Source: JAUWQU01 sp964605095 (GTDB taxonomy: Bacteria > Planctomycetota > Phycisphaerae > SM23-33). From it: 16,610 bases of DNA. Below, piece after piece: positions 8,152 to 14,761 of this stretch. The stretch spans positions 1 to 16,610 of the forward strand of contig CAZSBS010000092.1 of NCBI GenBank assembly GCA_964605095.1. Direction: 5' to 3'. A program made the translations under genes and the position numbers. A model generated the notes under the pieces. That model was not told the origin of the DNA, made no database searches, and saw only the letters and a list, made by a program, of their open reading frames with translations. Position 1 is the stretch's first letter. Each line of letters begins with the position of its first letter.

Positions 8152-8202
8152 GATCGTCCTTTTCCTTTCGTCTGCGCCGATTGCTCTTATCAACGGCACG
8201 AT

Positions 8203-8223
8203 GCATGGCCAAGATGGCCATGC
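8203..8223. repeat. Perfect 9-bp inverted repeat between oxidoreductase and Nramp-like genes
   Basis: GCATGGCCA, loop AGA, TGGCCATGC forms a perfect 9-bp stem in the 79-bp spacer, 8 bp past the oxidoreductase stop and 52 bp ahead of the transporter ATG. With no T-run after it on the minus strand it is not a standard terminator. It could be a repressor operator for the downstream pair, or an mRNA processing hairpin. Confidence 0.6.
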
Positions 8224-8230
8224 CACGTTT

Positions 8231-9409
8231 TCAAAATGTCTCTACCGCCACTTCCGCCCCGGCCCGCTCGGCCGAAACGTAGGCGCTGTATATCGTCGAG
8301 ATCGTGTTGGCCGCCAGGCGGCTGTCGCTCTCGACCGGCTCACCATACGCGGCAGAGCGGTAAAACGCCTCGATCTCCTGCGGATACCCCGTGAACCAGT
8401 CCTCATCCGGCGATGGGTTCGACCAGCCCTGCTTCGTGCCAATCTTCTCCACCACGTAGATGTCCTTGAAGTTCGCCTCCAGGGCGTTGTACGTCTGCAT
8501 GGCTGTGCTGGGGTTGATGTTGCAGAGAGTCCGGTGATTGTTGGCCGCAACCTCGATCCAGTTGTGTACGCCGCCCAGAACCACGTCCGAGGCGAATATG
8601 TCCGCCACCGTGCCGTCCGTGAACACCACGTGCATCAGCGACACGTCGTCGATGTCGTGGTAGTCGCAGCGGATGTGCCCCTCGTCGCGGAAAGACGGCA
8701 GGCGGGTTATCGCGTGAGTCCTGGCAGAAACCCCGGCCGGGACAATCGGCTTGCCGTCCCGCGCCCTGCCCTCGACCATTTTCAGGTACAGCGCGGCCGA
8801 GAGGGGGTGGCACCCCTTGCCGATCATCGTCCCGCCACCTGAAAACTTCCAATAGGCGTAGGTCTTGGCGTGCGAGCCGCTGTGGGCCTCCTCGCCGTGC
8901 ATGAAGATGATCTGCGCGCCGGTCTTCTCCAGGATCTCCCGCTCCTTCTGTATCGCGGGCGCGTAGACCCAGTTCTCGGCGTAGAGGATGCGGCCCTTGG
9001 AGGCCTTCTCGGCCTCGAGCATCCGCCCGATGCTGCCAAGGGCGTGTTCGAGGGCCTCCGTCTTGGGGAAGGTCTCGCCGTTGAAGGCCTCGCTGCCGTC
9101 GCCGAAGTAGCCGGTAAGCGGCTTTTCGCATATTGCGAACTTGTCGCGTTTCAGCGCCGCGATGGTGACTTCCTCGTGCGACGATGCCGTCGTGCAGCAG
9201 TGGACCACGTCCACCTCGTCCAGCATCGCGTCGAGGCTGTCGAAAAGCTTGATGCCCCGCTTGGCGGCGTACTGCTCGGCGCCTTGCAGCGCGTGGACGC
9301 CGACGACCTCCACGTTCGTGCCGTAAACCTTGCGGATCGCCTCGAAGTGAAACGACGCGGAAAAACCCGCACCGACAATTCCGCAACGTACTGTCTTCTT
9401 GTCCTGCAT
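8231..9409 (-). CDS. Gfo/Idh/MocA-family NAD(P)-dependent oxidoreductase
   Basis: A 392-residue sugar or cyclitol dehydrogenase-like protein. The N-terminal Rossmann domain has CGIVGAGFSASFH (9-21) for dinucleotide binding, and CEKPLTG (94-100) carries the Lys of the family EKP motif. The second domain contains GGGTMIGKGCHPLSAAL, where the conserved His of the substrate pocket is expected. No signal peptide is present, so it is cytoplasmic. The ATG at 9409 has GGAAAG about 7 nt upstream. In the DEDWFTGYPQEIEAFYRS region it shows the usual C-terminal pattern of planctomycete members. It may oxidise or epimerise a sugar made available by the exported enzymes; the substrate cannot be assigned. 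Confidence 0.92.
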   Translation of the reverse strand: MQDKKTVRCGIVGAGFSASFHFEAIRKVYGTNVEVVGVHALQGAEQYAAKRGIKLFDSLDAMLDEVDVVHCCTTASSHEEVTIAALKRDKFAICEKPLTGYFGDGSEAFNGETFPKTEALEHALGSIGRMLEAEKASKGRILYAENWVYAPAIQKEREILEKTGAQIIFMHGEEAHSGSHAKTYAYWKFSGGGTMIGKGCHPLSAALYLKMVEGRARDGKPIVPAGVSARTHAITRLPSFRDEGHIRCDYHDIDDVSLMHVVFTDGTVADIFASDVVLGGVHNWIEVAANNHRTLCNINPSTAMQTYNALEANFKDIYVVEKIGTKQGWSNPSPDEDWFTGYPQEIEAFYRSAAYGEPVESDSRLAANTISTIYSAYVSAERAGAEVAVETF

Positions 9410-9416
9410 TTGTTTC

Positions 9417-9644
9417 TTTCCGCTAAAAGGAGAGAAAAAGAAACAGAAGAAACAGAAGAAACAGAAGAAGCATTAGATGGGGATTACATGGATTAAGAGA
9501 TTACATGGATTAAGAAACATACAAATGCTTCAATCCATGTAATCCTATAATCCTGTCATCCCCCTCCAGCTTCTGTTTCTTCTTTCTTTACCTTCCTCTT
9601 CCTCTGCGCTCTCTGCATTCTCTGAGTTGAACTTCTTCTTCTCT
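9417..9644. repeat. Composite intergenic repeat cluster with large imperfect inverted repeat
   Basis: This spacer between the UroD-like stop and the oxidoreductase start holds four kinds of repeat. Three copies of GAAACAGAA lie at 9440-9466. ATTACATGGATTAAG occurs at 9483-9497 and 9500-9514. The complement of that block, with AATCCATGTAATCCT at 9532-9546, follows, so 9498-9514 pairs with 9528-9546 and weaker pairing extends out to the GAAGAAACAGAAG block and its complement near 9571-9583. Three related 9-mers (CTCTGCGCT, CTCTGCATT, CTCTGAGTT) lie at 9602-9628. Base composition is far more AT- and purine/pyrimidine-skewed than the flanking genes. No coding is evident. Confidence 0.85.
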
Positions 9645-10844
9645 TTAGTATCTACCGTAGCGCTGGATTGCCGCCATCAGCAGCCGCATCCCGGTAAGGC
9701 GCGAGCCGTTGTTTATGGAACCCGCCGTCGCGAAGTACAGGCCGCGGCTCTCGCGGGCCTGGTCGAAATCCCGCAGGAACTCCGCCACCATGTTCGCCTC
9801 CTCGTTGCGGCAGAAGGTGAACGGTGCGAGCTGTCCGTCGATCACCGCGTGGGGCAAGTGCCTGCGAATCTCAGCCACCGTCAGCGTCGGCCCAAAGTTC
9901 GTGCCGGTAAGGTCCACCCGCGCCAGCAACGGCAATAAATGCCCCATGGCTGAGTCCGAGTGCTGGAAGCGACTGTCGGCCGGGCTGGGGCTGTAGCGCC
10001 CGAACATGCCCTGCAGGACGGGCAGGCCGAAAAGCTCGTACATCTGGGGGTTGAACAGGCAGCAGTTGTCGTCGGCGAAGCTGAATCCGCGCGGGGCGGT
10101 CTGCGGCGTGTAGCCCGCCTCCTCGTCCAGCACGCGGGCGATTTCCAGCATCACGCGGAGGATGGTCCGGCTGAATCGCGCGGCCAGGTCCGGCTCATCC
10201 ATGCACAGGAAGATCATGTTCTCCGTGCCGTAGATGCTGCACGCGAACGTGCAGGGCCCGCGCTGGTGGCGGTACAGCGGGAGCTTTGCGCCCAGTGCCC
10301 GCAGGCGGGCCTTCTCGGCCTCCCAGTCTTCCGGCAGGATGAACGAGCGTATGTCGCGGGCATCCACGCGGTCCAGCAGCGCCCGAAGCTCATCCGGCGT
10401 GTTGGCGGCCTGCATCAGCCACCACGACCCCGCCTTGCCGCCTTCCCACACGTACTTGCCCTCGAAGACGTCGTGCAGGCCCTTGACCGCCGACCAGCGG
10501 AGGTTCGCGTCCGGCTTGGTCTGCCTCAGCAGGCGCCGGCCGACGATCTTCTCGGAAATGTCGTTGTAGCGGATGTTGAGCCCGATAGCCCAGTCCGGGT
10601 CGTTCTCGTATCGCTGCCAGTCCTGCTCGATGCCAAGCTCGTCGAATGCGCACTCCCAGTTGCAGATGGCCCCCAGTGGCGGCTGCGGGATTTCCAGGCC
10701 GAACGGGTCGGCCTTGGCGGCCTCCTGGTCGGCCCAGAAACGCTCGATGTTCACCGGCGCCAGCCCGCCCGCTGCCCGCGTCTCGGCCAGCAGGCTGTCC
10801 ACCTTCCTGCGGTTCTCCGTCGAAAGCTGCTCGTAAGCGCCCAT
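9645..10844 (-). CDS. Uroporphyrinogen decarboxylase-superfamily protein (non-haem type)
   Basis: A 399-residue protein with the UroD/MtaA TIM-barrel pattern, of the divergent sort that is abundant in planctomycetes and not linked to haem synthesis. Recognisable parts include a central SIYGTENMIFLCMDEPDLA segment, GFSFADDNCCLFNPQMYELF, then FQHSDSAMGHLLPLLARV and IDGQLAPFTF. In corrinoid methyltransferases such as MtaA the corresponding His belongs to a Zn-binding His-x-Cys motif; here it is His-Ser-Asp, so thiol methyl transfer is not supported. ATG 10844 is used; TTG at 10847, directly before it, is also possible, with GGAG 7 nt upstream of TTG and 10 nt upstream of ATG. It is the first gene of the minus-strand cluster. 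Possible roles include demethylation or a lyase step in sugar use. Confidence 0.82.
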   Translation of the reverse strand: MGAYEQLSTENRRKVDSLLAETRAAGGLAPVNIERFWADQEAAKADPFGLEIPQPPLGAICNWECAFDELGIEQDWQRYENDPDWAIGLNIRYNDISEKIVGRRLLRQTKPDANLRWSAVKGLHDVFEGKYVWEGGKAGSWWLMQAANTPDELRALLDRVDARDIRSFILPEDWEAEKARLRALGAKLPLYRHQRGPCTFACSIYGTENMIFLCMDEPDLAARFSRTILRVMLEIARVLDEEAGYTPQTAPRGFSFADDNCCLFNPQMYELFGLPVLQGMFGRYSPSPADSRFQHSDSAMGHLLPLLARVDLTGTNFGPTLTVAEIRRHLPHAVIDGQLAPFTFCRNEEANMVAEFLRDFDQARESRGLYFATAGSINNGSRLTGMRLLMAAIQRYGRY

Positions 10845-11008
10845 CAATCACCGTCTCCAACTCGTGCATCGCTTGCCATGAATACGAGGTGCAAAACCTC
10901 AAGGCGCAGCCGCACCGGCGAGGCCGGAACCTGCGGCCGGGACATTATGAACCAAGCGGGCGAGTTTTGGTATGGGCAACTTGCAAGCCGACAGTCAAGC
11001 GGCCGAGT

Positions 11009-11402
11009 CTATTTCCCTGGCGAAGGCGATGGTGGTACGGCCGATCCCGCCAGCATAGGGCCGATGGTTCGCGACATGCAGATCGCCTGCCAGCAGTCGG
11101 CCGGGCGGGATTGAAGGAGCATGTGCGGGCCGTCGATCTCGATGACTTCAAGTTCCGCGGACAGTGCGGCAAACGCCGCGGCGCAGCGTGCGTGGACGAG
11201 GCGGTCCCGTGTGGCTTGGAGATAGCAGGTCGGCTTTCAGCAGGCCGAGCATCTCGGCCGAGCGCCAGCGCCCAAGGCACGCCCTGCCAATCAGCGAAAG
11301 CCCAATCCGCCCGCCTCGCCGCACGCCCGCCGGCAGGCAGCGGACAAACGGCCCAAACATCAGGCCTGTCCCATCCATCCCGGGAAGCAGCACCAGTTCC
11401 AT
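11009..11402 (-). pseudogene. Degraded alpha/beta-hydrolase gene
   Basis: Both ends of one protein family survive in different frames. From ATG 11402 the frame reads MELVLLPGMDGTGLMFGPFV, the typical start of a small alpha/beta hydrolase (first strand and oxyanion loop). The C-terminal end, beginning near 11275 in the next frame, reads YLQATRDRLVHARCAAAF and then IDGPHMLLQSRPADCWQAI, containing the late-strand Asp and the catalytic His region, and stops at 11009. The nucleophile elbow (G-x-S-x-G) and well over 100 central residues are missing, and the middle segment is in mixed frames. At 394 bp it is about half of the usual 750 bp. The rest of the 10848-11648 spacer shows no gene. Confidence 0.72.
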
Positions 11403-11455
11403 TGCATGCTCCGTGAAGGCCGGCGAGCGCCCGCGCTCACCCAGAGGTTTCGGCC

Positions 11456-11461
11456 ATTATA
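11456..11461 (-). promoter_or_regulatory. Probable -10 box of the decayed hydrolase gene
   Basis: A perfect TATAAT on the minus strand, preceded by GGG, lies 54 bp upstream of the hydrolase ATG. As at 1505-1510, no consensus -35 is present at 16-18 bp. The similar GGTATAATG context of both suggests this organism relies on a strong -10. It may still drive transcription across the pseudogene. Confidence 0.4.
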
Positions 11462-11565
11462 CCCAGTCGCCTCGCCACGGGGAAACCCAGGAAGCGCCCG
11501 AGACATACTTGCGAAGGCGGAAGCAGAACGCCTATTTGGTAGGCATTGAAGACCCCTTCCGGCGT

Positions 11566-11624
11566 ATTATCCCTGTCCGAAACCCGGCCCGGTTGCCGAC
11601 ATTGTCTTATCGGTAACGTATCGA
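11566..11624 (+). repeat. 59-bp upstream element, copy A (before fucosidase)
   Basis: An ungapped 59-bp stretch identical at 49 positions to 13197-13255. Shared blocks are ATTATCCCTGT, AAACCCG, TTGCCGACATTGT and a final TAA-Y-GTATCGA. It ends 24 bp before the fucosidase ATG. The conserved spacing (TTGCCG, then 15 bp, then TAACGT) could be a promoter, but the long conservation upstream of it is more than a promoter needs. Confidence 0.75.
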
Positions 11625-11648
11625 GACACGAACGTGGAGAACAGCATC

Positions 11649-13067
11649 ATGGCGCATCCTATGGCGCATTTTGAGCCGACGGTCGATTCCCTGTTGAACT
11701 ACCAGTGCCCCGCGTGGTTCAAGAACGCCAAGTTCGGAATCTACATCCACTGGAGCGCGTACTCGGTGGCCGAGGGCGGGGACTGGCTGCCGCGGGAGAT
11801 GTATCAGCAGGGCAGCAAACCGTATGAGTTGATGTGCGCCAAGTACGGGCACCCTTCGAAGTTCGGCTACAAGGACCTCGTGGGGCTGTGGAAGGCGGAG
11901 AAGTTCGACCCGGACGCCATGCTGAAGCTGTTCAAGCGGGCCGGGGCCAGGTACTTCGCACCGTGCGCAGTTCACCACGACAACTTCGACCTCTGGAACT
12001 CGAAGCACAACCGGTGGAATGCCGTGAACATGGGCCCCCGGAAGGACCTGATAGGGATGCTCCGCAAGGCCACGCTGGACGCGGGGCTTCGCTTCGGCGT
12101 GACGACGCACCTGGAACGCACTTGGAGCTGGTTCCAGACCAACAAGGGCGCCGACCGGACCGGGCCTCTCAAAGGCGTGCCGTATGACGGCAACGACCCG
12201 GCCTTGGGGGACCTCTATCTCGCCCCGGACTCGGACACCAGCCTTGCTCACCCGCGCAACCCGCCGAAGGCCTGGCGGGAGCACTGGGCGCTTCGCATAA
12301 AGGACCTGATTGACAACTACGACCCTGATCACCTTTATTTCGACGGGGCGGTGCCGTTCCAGGGCGACGACCGCGCCCGAAGCGGACTGGACGTCATCAG
12401 CCATTACTACAACCACAACATGAGCGTCCACGGCGGGCGGCAGGAAGGCGTGATGTGCATCAAGAACATCCGCATGCACGGCTACTACTTCGACGGCATC
12501 GCGACGCTGGACTTCGAGTGGGACCAGTCCAAGAACGCCCTGTATGATTACTGGCAGAACGACGCGTCGATCGCCTCTTGCTGGGGGTACTGCGCGGGCC
12601 CGACCTATTTCAGCGTGGAGGCCATGATCCACAAGCTTGTGGACGTGGTCAGCAAGAACGGCAACATGCTGCTGAGCGTCCCGCCGCGGGCAAGCGGCGC
12701 GCTGGACGATGAGGCCGTGGCTGTGCTGGAAGGCATCGGCGACTGGCTGGCCGTCAACGGCGAAGCGATCTACGGGACCGAGCCATGGTGGCCCGCCTAC
12801 AGGTCGATCCCCGACGGCGTGCGTTTCACCCGCAAGGGCGACACGCTCTACGCCATAATCCTGAAGTGGCCGGAGGATGGGAAGCTGCCGCTGTCCGTGC
12901 TCGGGACGCAGGAGAAAGGCTTGCCGATCAGGCGTATCGAGATGATCGGCCAGGCCGAACCCCTTCGATACGATCAGGGCCCCGAGGCCCTGGTCGTCAC
13001 CTTGCCGCCGAAAAAGCCTGATGGCGTGGCCTGGACGCTCCGGCTCGACATGCCCGAGACGCGGTAG
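11649..13067 (+). CDS. GH29-family alpha-L-fucosidase, divergent, no signal peptide
   Basis: A 472-residue protein with the alpha-L-fucosidase (GH29) catalytic barrel, expected to release terminal L-fucose by a retaining mechanism. AWFKNAKFGIYIHWSAYSVA (22-41) matches the family start. HHDNFDLWNS (109-118) matches the substrate-binding HHDGF block with Gly replaced by Asn. DPDHLYFDG (225-233) holds the expected nucleophile Asp232. MLLSVPPRASG near residue 345 matches the usual NxLLNxxPxxDG block with changes. ATG 11649 is preferred, with GGAGA 8 nt upstream, over GTG 11634, which has none. No signal peptide is seen, unlike many family members, so cytoplasmic action on imported oligosaccharide is inferred. 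It could have drifted to another sugar. Confidence 0.88.
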   Translation: MAHPMAHFEPTVDSLLNYQCPAWFKNAKFGIYIHWSAYSVAEGGDWLPREMYQQGSKPYELMCAKYGHPSKFGYKDLVGLWKAEKFDPDAMLKLFKRAGARYFAPCAVHHDNFDLWNSKHNRWNAVNMGPRKDLIGMLRKATLDAGLRFGVTTHLERTWSWFQTNKGADRTGPLKGVPYDGNDPALGDLYLAPDSDTSLAHPRNPPKAWREHWALRIKDLIDNYDPDHLYFDGAVPFQGDDRARSGLDVISHYYNHNMSVHGGRQEGVMCIKNIRMHGYYFDGIATLDFEWDQSKNALYDYWQNDASIASCWGYCAGPTYFSVEAMIHKLVDVVSKNGNMLLSVPPRASGALDDEAVAVLEGIGDWLAVNGEAIYGTEPWWPAYRSIPDGVRFTRKGDTLYAIILKWPEDGKLPLSVLGTQEKGLPIRRIEMIGQAEPLRYDQGPEALVVTLPPKKPDGVAWTLRLDMPETR

Positions 13068-13070
13068 TGA

Positions 13071-13093
13071 GAGGCGATTGGGCCGGTTGCCTC
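13071..13093 (+). terminator. Possible hairpin terminator after fucosidase
   Basis: GAGGCGA and TTGCCTC form a 7-bp stem (one G-T pair) with a 9-nt loop, starting 3 bp after the fucosidase stop. A second small hairpin, GGCCC-TTGT-GGGCC, is at 13175-13188. Neither has a T-tract, so termination is only suggested by position. Confidence 0.35.
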
Positions 13094-13196
13094 GATACTA
13101 TCGTCCAGGCTGTTTCTCCGTCGTGCACCGCACCCTGGCCCGGCCGCGGGCGCGGGCATTACGTCCCTGGCGGCCCTTGTGGGCCATTGCGGCCGG

Positions 13197-13255
13197 ATTA
13201 TCCCTGTTCTAAACCCGCCCGGATTGCCGACATTGTTTGAGCGCTAATGTATCGA
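13197..13255 (+). repeat. 59-bp upstream element, copy B (overlaps next gene start)
   Basis: The second copy of the element at 11566-11624, same length, 10 mismatches, no gap. Here the annotated ATG (13247) falls inside the conserved tail, at the position where copy A has ACG. If the element is a promoter, the true start of the next gene would have to lie downstream, for example at ATG 13283. Confidence 0.75.
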
Positions 13256-14761
13256 CGTCCCGACAAATCGTTGTTTGTGCGTATGCTGAAGCTGGCGATG
13301 TGGCTTTCGCCGGCTGCTGCGCTGGTGCTGCTGGTGGTGGCGTTGTTCCGCTGGCGGCTGGACGGCAGGCTTGCGCAGATGCTGCTGACGTGCGTCGGGG
13401 TGTTTCTGGGGGCGATGCTCATGTACGTTCAGCTTCGGGCCCGCCATCGGGCCGGGCCGGGCTTCGCGCTGCTGCTGACCTTTGGCGTGGCGGCAGTGGC
13501 GGCCTCGCAGGCGAGCTACCTGGCGCTGGTGTGGACAGACTTTATCACCACCAACCCCATGTGGCGGCTGTGGTGGGTGACCATGGTCATATCGGTGGTC
13601 ATCACGCACCTGGTGATGTTGGAGGCCGCTACTGCCAGGCGCGGCGGGCCGGTGGAGCTTGTCACAGCCGTCATGGCGGCCTGGGCGGCCCTGATGGTCC
13701 TCTGGCTGGGCCTGCGGAAGGACATGCTGGCGGACGTATCGACGGTGTACCTGTGGGTGCTTGTATTCCCGGCCGTAGGAACGGGCGTCGGGTCGATGTA
13801 CCTCATAGTCCGTCGCGTGCTGGGCGTGGCGCGGCCCGGGGCGATTTCCAAGAGCGCGGCTGTGACTGGCGTGCTGATGTCGCACCTGGCGACGGCGGTG
13901 GTGGCGTACTTTGTCGGGCAGGCGACGGCAATCAGGCCCGCCGCGCAGGCCGGGCTGGCGCCCGCGGCGTTGGCGGCCTCGGCCGGGGCGGACCTGTCGC
14001 GGCAGGTGGGCAACAGCATCTACGCCGCGCAGTCCGGTGTGGCCACGTACATGGGCGACACGCGGATCGTTAGTCGGCCGCCGTTCATAAAGGCCGGGCA
14101 GGTCGAGGCGATCGAATCGCGGCTTGAGCCCGGGGACATTTTGCTGGAGCGGGCAAACTGGTACCTGTCGAACCCGAGCCTGCCGGGCTTCTGGAAGCAC
14201 GCGGCGCTGTACGTCGGGCGGCTTGAGGACCTCAAGCGGCTGGGCATCGCCGACGCCCCCGCCATCCAGCAACACCTGGGCGACTACCTGACGGCCGGGC
14301 CCGACGGCCGGGCCAAGACGGTCATCGAGGCTGTCAGCGAGGGCGTGCTGCTAAACAGCCTGACCAAGTCCCTGCACGCCGATTACGCCGCCGTGCTGCG
14401 CCCCCGCGTCAGCACTGGCCGGAAAGCCATCGCCATTACGCGGGCGTTCGCAAACCTGGGCAAGCCGTACGACTTCAACTTCGACTTCGAGGACACCGCC
14501 AAGCTCGTCTGCACACAGGTGGTCTACCTGTCATACTACGATGTTCTGGCCTTTGGGCTTCAGCGGATCCTTGGGCGGACGACGTTGCCCGCCAACGAGA
14601 TCGCCCGCAAGTACGCCGGTGAGGCCGGCCGGGCCGACAGGCAACTGGACTTCGTGCTCTTTATCGACGCGGTTCCCACCAAGGCTATGGCGGTGGAATC
14701 CACCGAGGCCGAGTTTTGCAAGTCCGTCCTGCGCCCCAAAGAACTGGTCGAGACTCCGTGA
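13247..14761 (+). CDS. Seven-TM protein with C-terminal YiiX-like permuted papain-fold domain
   Basis: A 504-residue protein in two parts. Residues about 13-228 contain seven hydrophobic stretches (near 13-34, 43-63, 72-94, 108-127, 136-156, 166-188 and 206-228). Residues about 290-475 match the YiiX/YaeF (peptidase C92) group of permuted NlpC/P60-like enzymes. LEPGDILLERAN is at 293-304, FWKHAALYVG (315-324) carries predicted catalytic His318, VIEAVSEGV is at 359-367 (Glu361), and GKPYDFNFDF then LVCTQVVYLSYY (420-431) places predicted Cys422 after the His, as expected in the permuted fold. Reaction is unknown; amide or ester bonds in cell wall or lipid are likely. ATG 13247 has no clear ribosome site and overlaps the 59-bp repeat; ATG 13283 is the alternative. 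The stop overlaps the murJ start (GTGA). Confidence 0.8.
   Translation: MYRRPDKSLFVRMLKLAMWLSPAAALVLLVVALFRWRLDGRLAQMLLTCVGVFLGAMLMYVQLRARHRAGPGFALLLTFGVAAVAASQASYLALVWTDFITTNPMWRLWWVTMVISVVITHLVMLEAATARRGGPVELVTAVMAAWAALMVLWLGLRKDMLADVSTVYLWVLVFPAVGTGVGSMYLIVRRVLGVARPGAISKSAAVTGVLMSHLATAVVAYFVGQATAIRPAAQAGLAPAALAASAGADLSRQVGNSIYAAQSGVATYMGDTRIVSRPPFIKAGQVEAIESRLEPGDILLERANWYLSNPSLPGFWKHAALYVGRLEDLKRLGIADAPAIQQHLGDYLTAGPDGRAKTVIEAVSEGVLLNSLTKSLHADYAAVLRPRVSTGRKAIAITRAFANLGKPYDFNFDFEDTAKLVCTQVVYLSYYDVLAFGLQRILGRTTLPANEIARKYAGEAGRADRQLDFVLFIDAVPTKAMAVESTEAEFCKSVLRPKELVETP

Noticed and set aside
7063..8394. Plus-strand open frame of 443 codons across the Nramp-like gene
   Set aside because: Antisense, His/Arg/Asp-rich shadow that also crosses the intergenic spacer; the minus strand encodes clear membrane helices.
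9440..9514. CRISPR-like array
   Set aside because: Units are short (9 and 15 bp), adjacent or nearly so, with no unique spacers and no cas genes nearby.
9960..11114. Plus-strand open frame of 384 codons over the UroD-like gene and beyond
   Set aside because: Shadow of the minus-strand gene; the last part runs through the spacer and pseudogene with no domain.
11164..11616. Plus-strand frame of 150 codons in the 10848-11648 spacer
   Set aside because: No similarity seen and no ribosome site; it lies antisense to the hydrolase remnant, which explains its openness.
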